Counted from the stretch's first letter, positions 1 to 8,267 are shown. The stretch is DNA of 16,814 bases from JBFLVQ01 sp040758525 (GCA_040758525.1 JBFLVQ010000130.1:1-16814), one strand, 5' to 3'. Notes: generated from the letters alone by a model not told the origin. Numbers and translations: made by a program.

Positions 1-1356
1 ACCTAGGTAGTAATAGCTGGTGCCTAGTTCAAGATGTGCAGGCGCATAATCAGACTTTAGCTCTATTGCTCTTTTTAGTGGTTCGATAGCATCTTGATAA
101 CGATATTGATTGAGAAAATTTACTCCTGCCTGATAGGCCTGTTCGACATTGTTGTAGACCGTGTTGTTAGGCTTAATATTACCACTAGTAGTATTGCCGC
201 TAGTATTAGCAGTTGATGAATTAAGGATATTAAGGCGATTCTTTGCCAATTCGGCAAAATTTCCCTCTGGGTATTTTCGCAGGTAGGCACGGAAGTCTTC
301 TAGATTCTTACTCTCGCGAATCGAGTTCCAGAATGCTAACTCAATTGCCGTAGTATCTGTTGTTGATGAACCAGTTGTATTATTGGATGGGTTTGAGCCA
401 ATATTTATTGTAATGGAGATGACCAACTCAAGAGCTTTGTAACCATCGACAATTGCATGTGGACGTTGCTCTTTACCAAGATCGAGTTGTACTCGCTTGG
501 CCACCTGTTCCTGTAGATAATTGACTAGGTTGCCTAGTGTTACTTCACCTTTACCGTTAGCAGCCTTACCTTTTAACGCCTCTACTAATTCATAAGTAAA
601 ATAGCCCTGTCTCTTCTCTTTATATTCATAGGCACGATGACCAACATCGGTTGCGTAGAGTATGGCAAAAGCTTTCACCTCTTTGTTCTTAACATCAAAA
701 CTGAGCTTATTAGTAAAAGTTTTTGTCAATGGATTATCAGAATTACTACGTCCAATCGGATCATTACGACAAGCATCTAGAATTAACAGTACCTGTGCTA
801 CCCCAGTCTCCTTGATACCTTCCTTTAGACGTGTCACGCTAATAGCGGTCTCTTCCAGTAGACGCACATTATCGCTCACTTGAGCATCTGTAGGCAGCAA
901 AAATGCTTGCCCACCACGTTCCATACCATGCCCAGCAAATGAGACAAGTAACATTCCATCTTTTGGTAATACCCCTATCAGGTTAGCAAGCCGGCGTAAG
1001 ATATTGCCACGAGTAGGCTGCCGTTCCAATGGTTGATCGGAAGCGAGTAGCATCACCTGATTCTGTGGGAAACCAGCATGATTGATAAGCGCATCTGCCA
1101 ACAGACGTGCATCATTAGCAGCACCAGTGAGCGGAGCTATTTGAGTATCTTGATATTGATCGATCCCAATGATAAGGGCATAACGTTTAGACTCGCTGGG
1201 TAGCGCCTTAACCTCCTCAGACTTCTGTAAGGTAAGGTTGCGATCGTTAGACGCAGAAGATTGCGCATAAGACCAGCTTGATAGAGAGATAGTTAGTATT
1301 AATGCGACAGCGAGCAGTAGAAGAGAGCAGGCAATCTTGCTAAGACGCTTTATCAT
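1..1356 (-). CDS. Secreted caspase-like (peptidase C14/metacaspase) protein with C-terminal TPR region, partial
   Basis: The frame is open from an ATG at 1356 to the window edge: 452 codons with no stop, so the C-terminus is missing. A GGAG lies 6 nt before the ATG. Residues 8-30 are hydrophobic and end in SYAQ, a likely Sec signal peptide. The caspase fold starts near residue 58 with RYALIIGIDQY. The catalytic dyad is visible as His143 in SFAGHG and Cys196 in LILDACRND. The p10-like part (about 225-315) contains AILYATDVGHRAYE and GYFTYELVEAL. A Thr/Ser/Asn-rich linker (about 320-400), interrupted by a helical stretch with a KYPEG repeat motif, leads to a TPR-like unit from about 405 (AYQAGVNFLNQYRYQDAIEPLKRAIEL). 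Family knowledge: these are Cys proteases with Arg/Lys or Asp preference. The substrate cannot be told here. The gene lies 81 nt after lysA, with its own promoter candidate. Confidence 0.9.
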   Translation of the reverse strand, partial: MIKRLSKIACSLLLLAVALILTISLSSWSYAQSSASNDRNLTLQKSEEVKALPSESKRYALIIGIDQYQDTQIAPLTGAANDARLLADALINHAGFPQNQVMLLASDQPLERQPTRGNILRRLANLIGVLPKDGMLLVSFAGHGMERGGQAFLLPTDAQVSDNVRLLEETAISVTRLKEGIKETGVAQVLLILDACRNDPIGRSNSDNPLTKTFTNKLSFDVKNKEVKAFAILYATDVGHRAYEYKEKRQGYFTYELVEALKGKAANGKGEVTLGNLVNYLQEQVAKRVQLDLGKEQRPHAIVDGYKALELVISITINIGSNPSNNTTGSSTTDTTAIELAFWNSIRESKNLEDFRAYLRKYPEGNFAELAKNRLNILNSSTANTSGNTTSGNIKPNNTVYNNVEQAYQAGVNFLNQYRYQDAIEPLKRAIELKSDYAPAHLELGTSYYYLG

Positions 1357-1389
1357 AGAACGCTCCAGGCGTAAATATTATTACTGATA

Positions 1390-1418
1390 ATTATCCACTG
1401 CACAGTCTCTCCTGGCAA
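1390..1418 (-). promoter_or_regulatory. Sigma70-type promoter for the caspase-like gene
   Basis: On the minus strand, TTGCCA (1413-1418) is followed after exactly 17 nt by GATAAT (1390-1395). This places the start site near 1383, about 27 nt before the ATG at 1356. No intrinsic terminator is visible between the lysA stop (1438) and this promoter, so read-through from the lysine operon is also possible. Confidence 0.5.
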
Positions 1419-1437
1419 TCTAGTTTTTTTCTTTGTA

Positions 1438-2715
1438 TTACTGGAGAAAATCTGGCACACGTTGATTGGCAAGGTATTCTTGTGGCTTGATACGTGGTCT
1501 GATAAGCGCCTCTTTACCAGAGTAAACCAGCACTTCTGGAGGAATAGGATGAGAGAGGAAGAATGGCATACTCTCGCTATACCCATAGGCGCCGGCATTG
1601 AAGATGGCTAGCAGATCGCCAACCTCTACATTAGCCAACGCAATATCACGAGCAAGAAAATCGAGACCAGTGCAGAGCGGGCCAGCTATCTGATAAACTG
1701 TGCCTGTCTGTACAGATGGCTTTGAACAATTAATTAGATAATGATTCTGCTTGATCAGCGCAGGACGCAACAATTGATGTATACCACCATCGGTAATAAG
1801 AAAATCTTTGTCACCAGCGCGTTTCTTATCGATCACAGTAGTAAGAAAGATACCGCACTCACCTGATAAGTAGCGACCAGGTTCAATGATCACACGTGGT
1901 ATATGCTCGCCAAATGTCTCTTTAAGTAGATTAGCAAATTGGGTAGCAAACTTCTCTATATCAAATTCGCTCTCCTCTGGCATATAAGGGGTGCCTAGCC
2001 CACCGCCAATATCAAGTGAACGTAAGGGAAAATTAAACCGTCTAGCTAAATCTGCTGCTATTGTTACCACCTTACCGGCATTCTCTGCATATATCTCCCA
2101 ATCCAGTACCTGTGAAGCATTAAAGACATGAAAACCACTTAAGGTAATATTTGGCAATGCCAGTGCTTCTTGGCAGGCTGTCTCGATCTCTGCGATGTCT
2201 ATACCAAACTTCTTAGGTGCCGAACCACCAATTATCGAGACTGATTCCTCTAAACTGAACCCGGTGCTGATACGCAGTTCTACTGGCATCACGCGGTTCT
2301 GTGCAGCAGCAAGCGCATTAGCACGGCGCAACTCGCCAATCGATTCTACATTCAAGGTGTAAATACCGCTGCGAATTGCTGTAGCAATCTCTTCATCACG
2401 TTTACCTGGCCCGGCAAAGATAATATTTGCTGGTTCAAAACCAGCACGTAAGGCTGTCTCCAACTCGCCTTGCGAAGCAATCTCACAGCCTGCGCCAAGA
2501 CGTTTAAGCAATACTGCAATAGCAAGCGCGGAGTTACTCTTAAGCGCATAAAATATATCGACTACTGCAGGCAGTGCAGTGCGTAACACCGAGTATTTTC
2601 GCTCAATAATATTGCCATCATAAACGTATAGTGGGGTACCGTATTTTGCTACTAGTTGCTCAGCAGTAAATGGGCCTATCTGTAATGGTCTATGGTTAAG
2701 ATCAAAATATTTCAC
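1438..2715 (-). CDS. lysA: Fold-III PLP-dependent decarboxylase in the lysA position (probable diaminopimelate decarboxylase role, atypical motifs)
   Basis: This 425-residue protein belongs to the alanine racemase-fold/DAP-ornithine decarboxylase class. The PLP lysine is Lys59 in FYALKSNS. The glycine-rich phosphate site is LDIGGGLGTPY (234-244) and EPGRYLSGECG (278-288) follows. The start is GTG at 2715, overlapping the TGA of the DinB gene by 4 nt (GTGA), so translation is probably coupled. As the last gene of the lysC-dap operon it is expected to convert meso-DAP to lysine. However, the usual LysA signatures are altered: CESGD is CTGLD (348-352), HIGSQ is FNASQ (198-202), and SMSSNYN is SESMPFF followed by SHPIPPEVLV. 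These match the BtrK/exosortase-associated decarboxylase branch as I remember it. The enzyme class is secure; the substrate is inferred from context. Confidence 0.8.
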   Translation of the reverse strand: MKYFDLNHRPLQIGPFTAEQLVAKYGTPLYVYDGNIIERKYSVLRTALPAVVDIFYALKSNSALAIAVLLKRLGAGCEIASQGELETALRAGFEPANIIFAGPGKRDEEIATAIRSGIYTLNVESIGELRRANALAAAQNRVMPVELRISTGFSLEESVSIIGGSAPKKFGIDIAEIETACQEALALPNITLSGFHVFNASQVLDWEIYAENAGKVVTIAADLARRFNFPLRSLDIGGGLGTPYMPEESEFDIEKFATQFANLLKETFGEHIPRVIIEPGRYLSGECGIFLTTVIDKKRAGDKDFLITDGGIHQLLRPALIKQNHYLINCSKPSVQTGTVYQIAGPLCTGLDFLARDIALANVEVGDLLAIFNAGAYGYSESMPFFLSHPIPPEVLVYSGKEALIRPRIKPQEYLANQRVPDFLQ

Positions 2716-3185
2716 GATTTTTTGATAGCTTTCTTAAGTAGCGAAATCTGGCCAGCATGATAGATATTATGCTGAATCACACCATACAACATAAAATAGA
2801 CGTTGTATTCTTCTTCAGCTACGATCTTCTCTAAATCTTCAACGGTAAGTTGAGAAACCGCCTCTAGCAATTGATTATGTTCGCTTTCCAATTTTGCTAA
2901 TACCTGCTGCCAAGCGGCTTCGCTACTATCTTGTATAGGCGGCCAGTCCTCTTGCGTAGTGGGTTTGACAGGCTCACCAGCCAGTTTTCTACGCACAGCA
3001 TTTTCCCAGGTAGTTATGTGTAGCACAAGCTCCCAGATAGTATGAGAATCGTAGAGCGGTCGTGCCACTGCCATAGCGGCAGTAACATCGGCAAGTAGTT
3101 CCTGCACCGCCGGACCATGCCAGGCAACACCACTAAAAGATCTTCGCAACTGACTACGAATCTTCTTAATCTCATCTATTGACAT
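2712..3185 (-). CDS. DinB/YfiT-fold putative metal-dependent enzyme
   Basis: A 157-residue four-helix protein of the DinB superfamily. The expected metal-binding histidines are present: His56 in LVLHITTWE (His48 lies one helical stretch earlier), and His139 with His143 in QHNIYHAGQI, the family's HxxxH in the last helix. Members bind Zn, Ni or Fe; some are thiol-dependent S-transferases (bacillithiol or mycothiol type) and most are uncharacterised. The ATG at 3185 is 5 nt past the aminotransferase stop and is served by GAGGAG about 9 nt upstream. Its stop overlaps the GTG of the decarboxylase. Its place inside a lysine operon has no known explanation; the role in lysine synthesis, if any, is unknown. 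Confidence 0.85.
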   Translation of the reverse strand: MSIDEIKKIRSQLRRSFSGVAWHGPAVQELLADVTAAMAVARPLYDSHTIWELVLHITTWENAVRRKLAGEPVKPTTQEDWPPIQDSSEAAWQQVLAKLESEHNQLLEAVSQLTVEDLEKIVAEEEYNVYFMLYGVIQHNIYHAGQISLLKKAIKKS

Positions 3186-3190
3186 GATAT

Positions 3191-4321
3191 TTAACTCCTC
3201 AACTGGCTCAGTCCACGAGCAAGCCGTGTGATACCTTCGCGTAATTCTGCTAGCGGAGGCGAGAAAGAGATACGTAAAAAACCTTCACCACAGTCGCCAA
3301 AAGCACTACCAGGAATTGTAATCACACCATAATCGAGCAGCCGCTCGGCTACACTCATTGATGTTCCCCAACGACGTACATCAACCATCATATAGAATGC
3401 CCCTGCAGGCATAATAAAATCTGTCTGAAGTTGAGCCTGTACAGCATCTGCAAGTAGATCGCGTTGCTCTCGTAATTGTGCGCGAAATTCAACGACGGCA
3501 TTAAGAGCGGCAGGAGTGAAAGCCTTGAGGGCTGCTAGCTGCGAGATTGTTGCTGCACAGGTTGTGAAATACTGATGCATTATATCAATGGCCGCGATTG
3601 CTGTTGGCGGCGCCGCCGCCCAACCCAATCGCCAGCCGGTCATGCCCATAGATTTAGAAAGTCCTGATACCACTATGGTCTGTGTATAGTAACGTGAGAT
3701 CGAGCTAGGCGCGGTCTCATAATAGAGCTCTGAATAGATCTCATCTGCCAGTACCCATATATCTGTACCAGTAAGGATATCGGCAATAGCGCGTAGATCA
3801 GCCTCAGTAAGAATCTGTCCAGTAGGATTGGCAGGACTATTAATTACCACCAACTTGGTATGTGGTGTAAGTGCAGCACGAAAACGCTCGGCTGAGAAGG
3901 CAAATTTCTCTTCAGGAAGTTGCTGGTAAAAATCGCATTCTGCCCCAGCCAAACGTGCACAGGTTGGGTAGGCAAGAAAACCAGGGTCCGGCAGTAGTAC
4001 ATGATCACCAGAATTTAACAATGCAAACATCACTGCCATAAGCGCTTCTTGCGCTCCTGTAGTAATACAGATCTCATCAATGCTAGCGCGGCCACAGTAC
4101 TCTGCCACCAGACTACGTAGCTCTACTATTCCTCTAGTTGTAGTGTAATTTAGGCGTGGCCGTGCCAGCGCCTCGGCGGCAGCCATACGAATAAATGGCG
4201 GTAGGGGAAAGGCTGGTTCACCTAACCCTAAGTTGATGTCACCTGGTTTAGCCCGATCGACAATCTGGCGGATTACCGACTTCTGTACTACAGCCATGCG
4301 CTCTGCGCGGCGAAAATTCAT
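3191..4321 (-). CDS. Class I/II PLP aminotransferase, probable N-succinyldiaminopimelate aminotransferase (DapC role)
   Basis: A 376-residue fold-type I aminotransferase. Visible hallmarks are GLGEPAFPLP (32-41), the NSPANPTG motif (161-168, Asn165), DEIYSELYY with Asp193 contacting the pyridine nitrogen, the Schiff-base Lys223 in SGLSKSMGMTGWRLGW, and Arg350 in FLRISFS for the substrate carboxylate. The ATG at 4321 overlaps the dapD TGA by 4 nt (ATGA), a sign of translational coupling. In the succinylase branch a transaminase must act directly after DapD, using glutamate, and this gene is next in the operon; the DapC role is therefore well placed but is context-based. It is not the longer LL-DAP aminotransferase DapL, which would bypass DapD. 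Other aspartate- or alanine-type transaminase activities cannot be excluded. Confidence 0.85.
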   Translation of the reverse strand: MNFRRAERMAVVQKSVIRQIVDRAKPGDINLGLGEPAFPLPPFIRMAAAEALARPRLNYTTTRGIVELRSLVAEYCGRASIDEICITTGAQEALMAVMFALLNSGDHVLLPDPGFLAYPTCARLAGAECDFYQQLPEEKFAFSAERFRAALTPHTKLVVINSPANPTGQILTEADLRAIADILTGTDIWVLADEIYSELYYETAPSSISRYYTQTIVVSGLSKSMGMTGWRLGWAAAPPTAIAAIDIMHQYFTTCAATISQLAALKAFTPAALNAVVEFRAQLREQRDLLADAVQAQLQTDFIMPAGAFYMMVDVRRWGTSMSVAERLLDYGVITIPGSAFGDCGEGFLRISFSPPLAELREGITRLARGLSQLRS

Positions 4322-5190
4322 GGGCGCAGCAACTCCTCTAGCTGTGTCGAGCGGCTAGTCTTCTCATCACGATACTTGATGATCACAGGGGTGTAGAGAG
4401 AAAGCTCCCACTCCTTACCATGCCCAGACTGTATAGGTCGCGAGCCTGGTACAACAACAGCGCCAGGCGGGATCACTAATGGAGTGTCTTTATTCTTCTC
4501 ATAGATCTGGCCTCGCACTACATCATAGACACGTGTTGAGCCAGTGAGGACTGTGCCGGCGGCAAGTACTGCACCTTTACTGACAATGGTGCCTTCATAG
4601 ATACCACAATTGCCCCCAATAAAGACATCGTCTTCGATGATTACAGGCATTGCTCCAATCGGTTCAAGCACTCCTCCGATCTGTGCCGCCGCGCTTACAT
4701 GTACCTGCTTGCCAACCTGTGCACAGGAGCCCACCAATGCGTGTGAATCGATCATTGTATTTTCATCAATATAAGCGCCAACATTGACATAACAGGGCGG
4801 CATCAAGGTAACGCCATGCGCAACATAACAACCATCCCGCAACAGTGTGCCTCCGGGCACAATACGCACACCAGCATCTTGAGGGATCTTCTTAGGCGGA
4901 AAGGTGTGCTTGTCATAATAGCTGAAGTTATCGTTGATGGAATAGTCATGCATTACACCTAGGCGAAAGCCTAGTAGGATGCCACGCTTAACCCAAGACT
5001 GTACCACCCAACGATCATCTACTTTGACTGCTGCTCGTAGTTCACCAGAATTGAGCTTACTCTTAAAGCGCTCGAAACATTCCAGTGCATACTTACGATT
5101 CTGAGTACTACCAAAGCACTCTATCTCGTACTTGCGGTTTTCTGGCCCAAGATTATCGCAATAATATTCAATTTCCTCTTGCAAGTTCAT
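4318..5190 (-). CDS. dapD: 2,3,4,5-tetrahydropyridine-2,6-dicarboxylate N-succinyltransferase DapD
   Basis: DapD transfers succinyl from succinyl-CoA to tetrahydrodipicolinate in the succinylase branch of lysine synthesis. The protein has 290 residues from the preferred start. Family motifs are LNSGELRAA and VVQSWVKRGILLGFR in the N-terminal domain, then a left-handed beta-helix with MPPCYVNVGAYIDENTMIDSHALVGSCAQVG and IGGVLEPIGAMPVIIEDDVFIGG. The Asp of MIDSHA corresponds to the catalytic Asp of MVDTWA in E. coli DapD. The start is placed at the ATG at 5190, where GAGG lies 6 nt upstream; the frame continues up to 5289 inside dapA, but that extension has no DapD similarity. It therefore overlaps dapA by 23 nt. 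The extreme N-terminus contains a near repeat (RKYEIECF / RKYALECF) and makes the protein somewhat longer than the roughly 274-residue proteobacterial form. Confidence 0.93.
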   Translation of the reverse strand: MNLQEEIEYYCDNLGPENRKYEIECFGSTQNRKYALECFERFKSKLNSGELRAAVKVDDRWVVQSWVKRGILLGFRLGVMHDYSINDNFSYYDKHTFPPKKIPQDAGVRIVPGGTLLRDGCYVAHGVTLMPPCYVNVGAYIDENTMIDSHALVGSCAQVGKQVHVSAAAQIGGVLEPIGAMPVIIEDDVFIGGNCGIYEGTIVSKGAVLAAGTVLTGSTRVYDVVRGQIYEKNKDTPLVIPPGAVVVPGSRPIQSGHGKEWELSLYTPVIIKYRDEKTSRSTQLEELLRP

Positions 5191-6088
5191 GTTCCACCTC
5201 ATCGATCTGCAAGGTATCAAGGAGTTGGAAAAGTTTGGCCCTATTCTCGGGCCGCATCGGCACAAGCGGTAAACGGTACTGCTCAACAATTAAACCCGTA
5301 CGTGCTAGCGCTGCCTTGATCGGGATCGGATTACTCTCAATAAAAAGCATCTTAAAGAGCGGAAAGATCTCGCGATTTATCTGTTGCGCAGCGCCAAATT
5401 GACCTGCTAAACAATGGTGAACCAGCTTACAGACACGAGCAGGGATAAGATTGGAGACTACCGAGATAACCCCTACTCCACCAGCACCCATTAATGGCAG
5501 TGTGATCGCATCATCGCCTGAGAGCACAGCAAAATTGGCTTCTACACGTGTGAGCAGTTCACAGATCTGGGCAATATTGCCAGAAGCCTCTTTCATTGCC
5601 ACAATATTGGGAATCGCAGCCAGTCGTACTACTGTCTCTACTTCCATATTACAACCGGTACGTCCAGGTACATTGTAGAGCACAATAGGCAATTGCGTCG
5701 ATTCAGCAATCGCGCGGTAGTGCTGGTAGAGTCCTTCTTGAGTCGGCTTGTTATAGTAAGGGGTAACCGAGAGGATACCTTGTACACCTAACTTCTCATA
5801 CTCAGCAATACGTTTGATCACTTCATGTGTGTTATAACCACCAGCGCCCGCGATTACAGGCACACGTCCAGCCGCTGTCTTGACGGCGGTAGCTACCACT
5901 TGTGATTGTTCTTCATGTGTCAGTGTGGGATTTTCTCCCGTTGTTCCACAAGGGATCAGGAAATCTATCCCAGCACGAATCTGAAACTCTACTAGACGTG
6001 TAAAGGCTTTTAGATCCAGGGCACCATTTGTATCAAAAGGAGTAACCAATGCCGTACCACACCCACGCAGATTGATCAACTCAGTCAT
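5168..6088 (-). CDS. dapA: 4-hydroxy-tetrahydrodipicolinate synthase DapA
   Basis: DapA condenses pyruvate with aspartate semialdehyde, the first committed step to DAP and lysine, in the cytoplasm. The 306-residue TIM barrel shows every expected active-site element: Thr49-Thr50 in CGTTGENPTL, Tyr111 in VTPYYNKPTQEG, Tyr138 in LYNVPGRTG, Arg143, and the Schiff-base Lys166 in VAMKEASGN. The start ATG at 6088 is 4 nt beyond the dapB stop, with AAAGGA overlapping the end of dapB as ribosome binding site. The stop lies 23 nt inside dapD. The length is typical (about 290-300). The feedback-lysine site cannot be judged by eye. Confidence 0.96.
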   Translation of the reverse strand: MTELINLRGCGTALVTPFDTNGALDLKAFTRLVEFQIRAGIDFLIPCGTTGENPTLTHEEQSQVVATAVKTAAGRVPVIAGAGGYNTHEVIKRIAEYEKLGVQGILSVTPYYNKPTQEGLYQHYRAIAESTQLPIVLYNVPGRTGCNMEVETVVRLAAIPNIVAMKEASGNIAQICELLTRVEANFAVLSGDDAITLPLMGAGGVGVISVVSNLIPARVCKLVHHCLAGQFGAAQQINREIFPLFKMLFIESNPIPIKAALARTGLIVEQYRLPLVPMRPENRAKLFQLLDTLQIDEVEHELARGN

Positions 6089-6092
6089 TTTT

Positions 6093-6797
6093 CTAATCCT
6101 TTCCGTTTTGACCCCAAATTATATCTTGAAACTCATAGACTCCCTGTTTACCAACAATCCATTCTGCTGCTGCCACTGCGCCAGCAGCAAAGCCACCACG
6201 ATTACGCGCCATATGCGTGAGTGTAATGGTATCTGCCTCAGAATCAAAGGTAATTTCGTGTGTACCAGCAGCATGCCCAGCACGTACACAAGCAATCTCA
6301 CAGGGGCGGTCAGGCACCTGCTGTGAAAGTATACTCTGTAATACTAACGCTGTGCCAGAAGGAGCATCCTGCTTCCATTTATGGTGATGCTCAACCATGA
6401 AAACATCATAAGCATCTGATGTCGCAAATAACCGGGTAGCTTCTCTAATGATACGAAAGAAAACGTTCATACCAAAGGAAAAGTTTGAGCCGTAGACTAA
6501 TCCTCCACCATGCTCAACAAGATAATCTTTGATCGCCGTCAGTTCGTTTGACCAGCCAGTAGTGCCGACGACAATGGGTTTGCCAGCCGCTACTACACGC
6601 TTTATATGCTCTACTACTGCGCTAGCAATACTAAAATCGATACAGACATCGATACCAGCGAGAACCTCCTTAGTGAGGCCTGCACCGCCTAAATTGTTAG
6701 CGCTACTTAGTCGTAATAGTGTTTCATGACCACGGCGTGCTGCTTCTGCCTCTATCAACTTGCCCATTTTACCGTAACCAATCAATGCGATCTTCAT
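6093..6797 (-). CDS. dapB: 4-hydroxy-tetrahydrodipicolinate reductase DapB (short form)
   Basis: DapB reduces the DapA product with NAD(P)H to tetrahydrodipicolinate. The N-terminal Rossmann motif is ALIGYGKMGKLIE (residues 4-16). The family signature is EHHHKWKQDAPSGTAL; His138 and Lys142 align with the catalytic His159 and Lys163 of E. coli DapB, and 146-149 (PSGT) binds the substrate carboxylate. VVGTTGW (76-82) is the nucleotide loop. At 234 residues it is shorter than the roughly 270-residue E. coli form, but short DapBs are known in several phyla and no motif is missing. The ATG at 6797 follows the lysC stop by 10 nt and has TAAGG about 8 nt upstream. Second gene of the operon. Confidence 0.94.
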   Translation of the reverse strand: MKIALIGYGKMGKLIEAEAARRGHETLLRLSSANNLGGAGLTKEVLAGIDVCIDFSIASAVVEHIKRVVAAGKPIVVGTTGWSNELTAIKDYLVEHGGGLVYGSNFSFGMNVFFRIIREATRLFATSDAYDVFMVEHHHKWKQDAPSGTALVLQSILSQQVPDRPCEIACVRAGHAAGTHEITFDSEADTITLTHMARNRGGFAAGAVAAAEWIVGKQGVYEFQDIIWGQNGKD

Positions 6798-6807
6798 GAC
6801 TATTACC

Positions 6808-8193
6808 TTAATTCGCTACTGTCTCGAAGACATCCGGATCAGTCTCTCGAAAGAACTCTTCATGTAATGCCGCCACGGCGGCAACAAGATCACTTTCTGC
6901 TACTACCAGAGTGATATTGATATGTGAAGCGCCTTGCGAGATCATATCAACATTAATATGTTCTATACACTTAAAGAGACGTCCAGCAACACCAGATTTG
7001 TATCTGATATCAGTGCCAACTACACAGATGATGGCGCGTGCTGGCTCAACACTCACTTCGCCAATTACTGTAAGCTCTTCGACAATGGTGGCTAATTTCT
7101 CAGTGCTATCAAGTGTCAGTGAGACACTCACCTCAGAAGTCGAGACCACATCTACAGCAGTTTCGTATTTATCAAAGATCTCAAAGATACGCTTGAGGAA
7201 ACCATAAGCCATCAACATACGCGTAGAAGAGATCTGCACAACTGTGATACCACGCCGACAAGCAATCGCTTTAATGGTATTACGGCAAGCAGGCGCCTGA
7301 GCCACAATACGTGTGCCGCTCCCTGCTGGCCTTTGAGAATTGAGTATATAGACTGGTATGTTCTCTCGTATTGCCGGTAACACAGTAGCAGGATGTAGCA
7401 CTTTTGCGCCAAAATAGGCCAATTCTGCGGCTTCATTAAAGCCAATAACTTTCAGTTTCTTGACATCCTTTAATATGCGTGGATCGCCTGTTAATAGACC
7501 ATCAACATCAGTCCAGATCTCGATCAACTCTGCACCGATCGCAGCACCAATCAGTGCTGCAGTATAGTCGGAGCCGCCTCGCCCTATTGTAGTAGTTACC
7601 CCGCCTCGTGTGGCGCCAATAAAACCTTGTGTCACTACTACTCTTCCTGCTTCTATAACGGGATGTATAACATTACGTGTACGCGGCTCTAGTTCACTAG
7701 CAATAGGCAGAGCCGCGCTAAAACGTTCATCTGTGATAATAAACTCACGCGCATCAAGAAGGCTGCTAGGTATACCGCTTACTTCAAAATATTCTGCTAC
7801 CAGCAATGCAGAGAGACGTTCACCATAAGCAACAATAGCATCGCTACTACGTGGGGTCAGCTCATGCAGCACACAAACGGCATCTAGCAATATGCGCAAT
7901 TCAGCAAAAAGCGCATCTAAGGCAACTATGGCACGTTCATCAGCACGTTTGCCAAGTAACTCTCGCGCTGTCTCAGAGTGGCGTAGAATCAACTGTTGTA
8001 GGATCTTGTGTGTCTGCTCAACCTCTCCAATAGCAGCCAATTTGGCACATTCTAAAAGCTGATTAGTGACCCCTGCAAGTGCAGAAACGACTATTGTAGG
8101 ACGCGCCGCCAAGCGGCCACGCACAATCTCAGCGACACGCTTGATGGCTGCGGCACTGCCCACCGACGTACCGCCAAATTTCATTACAATCAT
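6808..8193 (-). CDS. lysC: Aspartate kinase (lysine-sensitive LysC type, with C-terminal ACT domains)
   Basis: LysC phosphorylates L-aspartate, opening the aspartate-family pathway. The 461-residue protein starts MIVMKFGGTSVG; Lys5 of KFGGTS is the catalytic lysine. The kinase core includes SDAIVAYGERLSALL (117-131), QGFIGATRGGVTTTIGRGG (189-207), SDYTAALIG (208-216) and WTDVDGLLTGDPR (227-239). FGAKVLHPAT (261-270) closes the kinase domain. Two ACT domains follow from about 310; VDVVSTSEVSVSLTL (347-361) and the VDMISQGASHINITLVV region are the effector-binding type. The whole resembles E. coli LysC in length and order, so feedback by lysine is likely but not shown. The ATG at 8193 is preferred over that at 8184 because GGAG sits 5 nt upstream. 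First gene of the operon. Confidence 0.95.
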   Translation of the reverse strand: MIVMKFGGTSVGSAAAIKRVAEIVRGRLAARPTIVVSALAGVTNQLLECAKLAAIGEVEQTHKILQQLILRHSETARELLGKRADERAIVALDALFAELRILLDAVCVLHELTPRSSDAIVAYGERLSALLVAEYFEVSGIPSSLLDAREFIITDERFSAALPIASELEPRTRNVIHPVIEAGRVVVTQGFIGATRGGVTTTIGRGGSDYTAALIGAAIGAELIEIWTDVDGLLTGDPRILKDVKKLKVIGFNEAAELAYFGAKVLHPATVLPAIRENIPVYILNSQRPAGSGTRIVAQAPACRNTIKAIACRRGITVVQISSTRMLMAYGFLKRIFEIFDKYETAVDVVSTSEVSVSLTLDSTEKLATIVEELTVIGEVSVEPARAIICVVGTDIRYKSGVAGRLFKCIEHINVDMISQGASHINITLVVAESDLVAAVAALHEEFFRETDPDVFETVAN

Positions 8194-8233
8194 TACGGCT
8201 CCAAAGAATTTCGTGGTTTATGATGTGGGGGTA

Positions 8234-8262
8234 AATGTAGTGTAAGGTAGTGGGGCTGTCAA
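8234..8262 (-). promoter_or_regulatory. Sigma70-type promoter of the lysC-dap-lysA operon
   Basis: On the minus strand TTGACA (8257-8262) is a perfect -35, followed after 17 nt by TACATT (8234-8239). The start site should fall near 8227, giving a leader of about 34 nt before the lysC ATG. That is far too short for a lysine riboswitch (L box) or a peptide attenuator, so control is probably by enzyme feedback or a DNA-binding protein. Confidence 0.65.
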
Positions 8263-8267
8263 TCTGA

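Noticed and set aside
662..883. Plus-strand open frame inside the caspase-like gene
   Set aside because: It is the complement of the region around the catalytic Cys (DACRND); no independent coding signal.
1357..1437. Terminator after lysA
   Set aside because: The run of T on the plus strand is a run of A in the minus-strand transcript and there is no stem before it.
5191..5289. Upstream extension of the dapD frame
   Set aside because: It is the dapA coding region read in another frame, has no DapD similarity, and the ATG at 5190 has a proper ribosome site.
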